Source of the DNA: JANRLJ01 sp034437895
Lineage (GTDB): Bacteria > Chloroflexota > Anaerolineae > Aggregatilineales > Phototrophicaceae
Assembly: GCA_034437895.1 (NCBI GenBank)
Contig: DAOTTO010000178.1
Span: 1-8,212 of the forward strand
Length of the DNA stretch: 8,212 nt
Reading direction: 5' to 3'
Shown: piece after piece, positions 6,437-8,212 of the stretch
Numbering within the stretch: the stretch's first letter is position 1
Layout: each line of letters begins with the position of its first letter
Position numbers and translations under genes: made by a program
Notes under the pieces: model-generated
The model's input: only the letters and a program-made list of their open reading frames with translations
Told to the model about the DNA's origin: nothing
The model's database searches: none

Positions 6437-7265
6437 AAACTACCGCCCGCTGCTATTTTCCATCGCCTACCGGATGCTCGGCAGTGCGATGGAAGCCGAG
6501 GATATGGTACAGGAAACCTATTTGCGCTATTCGGCTGTGCCACCTGAATCGGTGCAATCACTCAAGCCCTTTTTGGCGACCATTACGACGCGCTTATGTC
6601 TCGATCAGCTTAAATCGGCGCGGGAAAAACGCGAGACGTATATCGGCTCTTGGCTGCCCGAACCGCTGCGGACGGATACAACGGCGTTGCAGGTTGGCGA
6701 TATGGAATCGCTCTCTATGGCGTTTTTAGTATTGTTAGAGAGCCTTTCTCCGGCGGAACGTGCGGTCTTTTTACTGCGGGAAGTCTTCGATTATGACTAT
6801 GGTGAAATCGCCGAGATGCTGGAAAAAGATGAGGCTGCCTGTCGCCAACTGTTCAGCCGCGCTAAGCGTCACATCACCGAACACCGCCCACGTTACAAAA
6901 GTTCGCGGGAAGAACACGAGCGCATCATGGGCAGCTTTATGCAAGCTGTTGGCGAAGGCGAAATCGACGGATTTACCCATTTGCTGGCGGAAGATGTGGT
7001 CTGGACATCCGACGGCGGCGGGAAAGTAACCGCGACGACTCGCCCGGTGGTTGGACGTGAGAAAGTAGCCGCCTTATACAAGGGTTTACAGCGCAAAGCC
7101 GCAGCAGATATCGTGTATGAAATCGCGGATATTAACGGCAGACCCGCCATCATCATCCGACAAAATAGCGTCATATTCGGTGTCATGACGTTGGAAATCG
7201 GCGAGGGTAAAATTCAGGCCATTCATTATGTCGCTAACCCGGATAAGTTGGAACGACTGTCTTAA
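6423..7265 (+). CDS. ECF41-group RNA polymerase sigma factor with fused SnoaL-like regulatory domain
   Basis: The 280-residue protein directs RNA polymerase to a small set of promoters. Sigma region 2 is at about 6-70 (FSIAYRMLGSAMEAEDMVQETYLRY). The ECF41 linker motif WLPEP is at 77-81. Region 4 spans about 95-150 with a helix-turn-helix in DYDYGEIAEMLEKDEAACRQLFSRAKRH. A SnoaL-like domain (about 165-275) carries the two other ECF41 hallmarks, DGGGK (197-201) and NPDKL (272-276). In this group the fused domain replaces a separate anti-sigma factor: it is known to be needed for activity, while partial removal of its end makes the factor hyperactive. No anti-sigma gene is seen here, as expected. 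The ATG has AAGGA at 6413-6417, 5 bases upstream and inside the oxidoreductase gene, so the two genes are translationally coupled. The protein looks full length with every signature intact. Confidence 0.95.
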   Translation: MEPFENYRPLLFSIAYRMLGSAMEAEDMVQETYLRYSAVPPESVQSLKPFLATITTRLCLDQLKSAREKRETYIGSWLPEPLRTDTTALQVGDMESLSMAFLVLLESLSPAERAVFLLREVFDYDYGEIAEMLEKDEAACRQLFSRAKRHITEHRPRYKSSREEHERIMGSFMQAVGEGEIDGFTHLLAEDVVWTSDGGGKVTATTRPVVGREKVAALYKGLQRKAAADIVYEIADINGRPAIIIRQNSVIFGVMTLEIGEGKIQAIHYVANPDKLERLS

Positions 7266-7270
7266 GCATG

Positions 7271-7310
7271 TTTTGCAGGGGCGACACAGCATGTCGCCCT
7301 CGGCACAAAA
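7271..7310. repeat. Hairpin between convergent genes (possible bidirectional terminator or dispersed repeat)
   Basis: GGGCGACA (7279-7286) pairs with TGTCGCCC (7292-7299) around CAGCA. An outer TTTTG/CAAAA pairing (7271-7275 with 7306-7310) extends it imperfectly. It occupies the 45-base gap between the sigma gene (ends 7265) and the MBL-fold gene (ends 7311). No T-run follows the stem on either strand. Like the hairpin at 3762-3791 it opens with TGCAGGG. Confidence 0.55.
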
Positions 7311-7988
7311 TCACATCGCACCAACCTTGACGGCAAAAGCGCGAAGCTTTTCCGAAGCGTTTTCGGTAATCGGTTGACCATGCCCAAAGCACACAACAGA
7401 GGCGTTGAGTTCCACTAACTTTTTGATCGAGCGCTTATCTTCTTCCATATCGACAGTCAAGAAAGCCCAGGGTAAGGTCAAGCGTGGTAAATTAAAGATC
7501 ACATCCCCCGTAAATAACACACGCTTTTGCGGCTGCCAAAATGAGATATGCCCCGGCGCATGACCCGGTGTGAACACGACCTGCAAGCCGCCCATGACTT
7601 CTGGCAGCATCTCGCTATCAACTACAGTGCGATCAACCTGCGCCGCCCTGAGCATAGTCTTGGGTGGATGAAAGCCTTTGAGGCGTACAGGAACAGGGAT
7701 TTTTCCTTCAATGACGGGGCGCTCAATTTCTGAGGCAATAACTTGGGCACCGCTCTCGTGTTTGATCTTCGCTAAACTCCCGGTGTGGTCGGGATGTCCA
7801 TGCGTAATCAGAATGCGTTTAATATCTTGTGGCTTGTGTCCAGCAGATTGGATCTGTTTGAGGATGCTTCCGGCAGCAGGTGGAACGCTCGTATCAATAA
7901 GCGTCAGCCCGTCGGGGTCTTCGATAAGATACACACGCCCAACTGGGAGGCCAGTAAAGGTATAAACTCCGGGAAGAATTTGCTTCAT
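7311..7988 (-). CDS. MBL-fold metallo-hydrolase
   Basis: The 225-residue protein has the complete metal-binding set of the metallo-beta-lactamase fold. HGHPDH at 63-68 supplies His63, His65, Asp67 and His68. The others are His143 in TPGHAPGH, Asp162 in FTGDVIF and His203 in FGHGQPI. This predicts a two-zinc (or iron/zinc) cytoplasmic hydrolase. The length and TPGH-PGH motif fit the broad glyoxalase II-like/MBL hydrolase group rather than true beta-lactamases, and there is no signal peptide. The substrate is unknown. The ATG gives the usual family N-terminus (M-K-x-I-x-PGVY). It has no recognisable ribosome binding site, but an upstream reading frame on the same strand ends 5 bases before it, so translation may be coupled. 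It converges with the ECF41 gene and has no ECF41-type motif upstream within the window. Confidence 0.9.
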   Translation of the reverse strand: MKQILPGVYTFTGLPVGRVYLIEDPDGLTLIDTSVPPAAGSILKQIQSAGHKPQDIKRILITHGHPDHTGSLAKIKHESGAQVIASEIERPVIEGKIPVPVRLKGFHPPKTMLRAAQVDRTVVDSEMLPEVMGGLQVVFTPGHAPGHISFWQPQKRVLFTGDVIFNLPRLTLPWAFLTVDMEEDKRSIKKLVELNASVVCFGHGQPITENASEKLRAFAVKVGAM

Positions 7989-7993
7989 CGAAA

Positions 7994-8212
7994 TTAGCGC
8001 GAGATACCCCCGCCTTCAGGCAAGGAGTCGAACCAAAGGTTCGCGGTAAGCGCTGGCTCCTTTCTATTTAATCGATACTCCCCGAAGGGAAAGAGGAGAT
8101 TTAAGTTACCTATGGCTCTCCTCTTAAAGCCTTCTCCGCTTGCGCGGGCAACGTCTTCCTCGACAAGGTTAGTGGTCGGTACTTTCCTCTGTCCTGCACT
8201 GGCTTCGTACCC
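7994..8212 (-). CDS. Possible 3' end of an unidentified protein gene, cut by the right edge
   Basis: Reading leftward from the right edge, the frame is open for 72 codons to a TAA at 7996-7994, five bases before the MBL-fold gene. The predicted tail is very basic and ends in a Leu-Pro-Glu-Gly-Gly-Gly-Ile-Ser-Arg motif; I do not recognise it. Points for coding: length of the open frame, tight spacing to the next gene, and the lack of a separate ribosome binding site there. Points against: four of seven arginine codons are AGA/AGG, which looks unlike the neighbouring genes. The opposite strand is also open over the same span (from 7998). The sequence is also full of stem-loops (next entry). It may be a non-coding stretch that happens to lack stops. 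Confidence 0.3.
   Translation of the reverse strand, partial: GYEASAGQRKVPTTNLVEEDVARASGEGFKRRAIGNLNLLFPFGEYRLNRKEPALTANLWFDSLPEGGGISR
8001..8212 (-). ncRNA. Candidate structured RNA element, cut by the right edge
   Basis: At least five local helices are visible in about 200 bases. GGTAC/GTACC (8178-8182 with 8207-8211). CCGC-GCAA-GCGG, a GNRA tetraloop when read on the minus strand (8136-8147). A 9-bp helix AAGAGGAGA/TCTCCTCTT (8091-8099 with 8117-8125). CCC-TTCG-GGG, a UUCG tetraloop on the minus strand (8080-8089). AAGGAG/CTCCTT (8022-8027 with 8057-8062) enclosing CGAACC-AAA-GGTTCG (8029-8043). The two stable tetraloops occur only in the minus reading, which favours a minus-strand RNA, perhaps a leader of the MBL-fold gene or an independent RNA. 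I cannot match it to a known class. Confidence 0.35.

Noticed and set aside
7182..7188. TGTCATG as a further ECF41 -35 box
   Set aside because: It differs from TGTCACA, lies inside the sigma gene, and no gene starts at a suitable distance downstream on the plus strand.
7311..7988. MBL-fold protein as a class B beta-lactamase
   Set aside because: It has no signal peptide, and its motifs fit the general MBL hydrolase family, so antibiotic hydrolysis is not supported.
8024..8034. tRNA-like T-loop (GGTTCGACTCC on the minus strand)
   Set aside because: The flanking bases do not form the 5-bp T stem with proper pairing, and there is no acceptor stem, anticodon arm or CCA. The bases instead belong to the CGAACC/GGTTCG hairpin.
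8130..8212. Resemblance to RNase P RNA (a GCCAGTGC region, ACAGAGGAAAG, and a CCCGCGCAAGCGG hairpin on the minus strand)
   Set aside because: The following universally conserved RNase P blocks (GGTAAGAG-type region, the AAATAG segment and the ACAGAA...GGCTTA 3' block) are missing before the next gene begins.

Overview
The window is a gene-dense bacterial stretch of roughly 50-55% GC (estimated by eye). It holds seven confident protein genes, one small uncharacterised gene, and an ambiguous element running off the right edge. Gene content (MurJ, a VanW/YoaR-type protein, a membrane-anchored SLT transglycosylase, an ECF41 sigma factor) and gene style suggest an environmental bacterium, possibly Chloroflexota. 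That placement is inference only; no rRNA or other taxonomic marker is present.

Left part (1-3747, plus strand): the 3' part of a lipid II flippase gene (murJ, cut by the left edge) is followed after 117 bases by a two-gene unit: an uncharacterised acidic 92-residue protein and, 3 bases later, a membrane-anchored 626-residue VanW protein with YoaR-like domains. Middle part (3797-4983, minus strand): a membrane-anchored lytic transglycosylase lies upstream of a three-pass SdpI-family protein. Together these make a cell-envelope neighbourhood: precursor export, a probable peptidoglycan-associated exported protein, glycan cleavage and a membrane protein of an immunity-type family.

Right part: a 229-base divergent intergenic region (4984-5212) separates the transglycosylase from an oxidoreductase/sigma-factor pair on the plus strand. 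The sigma factor carries all three ECF41 hallmarks (WLPEP, DGGGK, NPDKL) and its start overlaps the end of the oxidoreductase gene by 14 bases. Directly upstream of the pair is TGTCACA-N16-CGTC, the motif known for ECF41-dependent promoters, so the pair reads as an autoregulated ECF41 module with its oxidoreductase partner. This is the best-supported regulatory finding of the window. An MBL-fold hydrolase follows on the minus strand, convergent with the sigma gene. It starts 5 bases after the end of a segment (7994-8212) that is open on the minus strand but also packed with RNA-like stem-loops: either the tail of an unidentified protein gene or a structured RNA.

The two convergent junctions (3748-3796 and 7266-7310) each contain a strong hairpin starting with TGCAGGG. 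These may be related dispersed elements or bidirectional terminators. No tRNA, rRNA, CRISPR array, transposase or phage gene was recognised.
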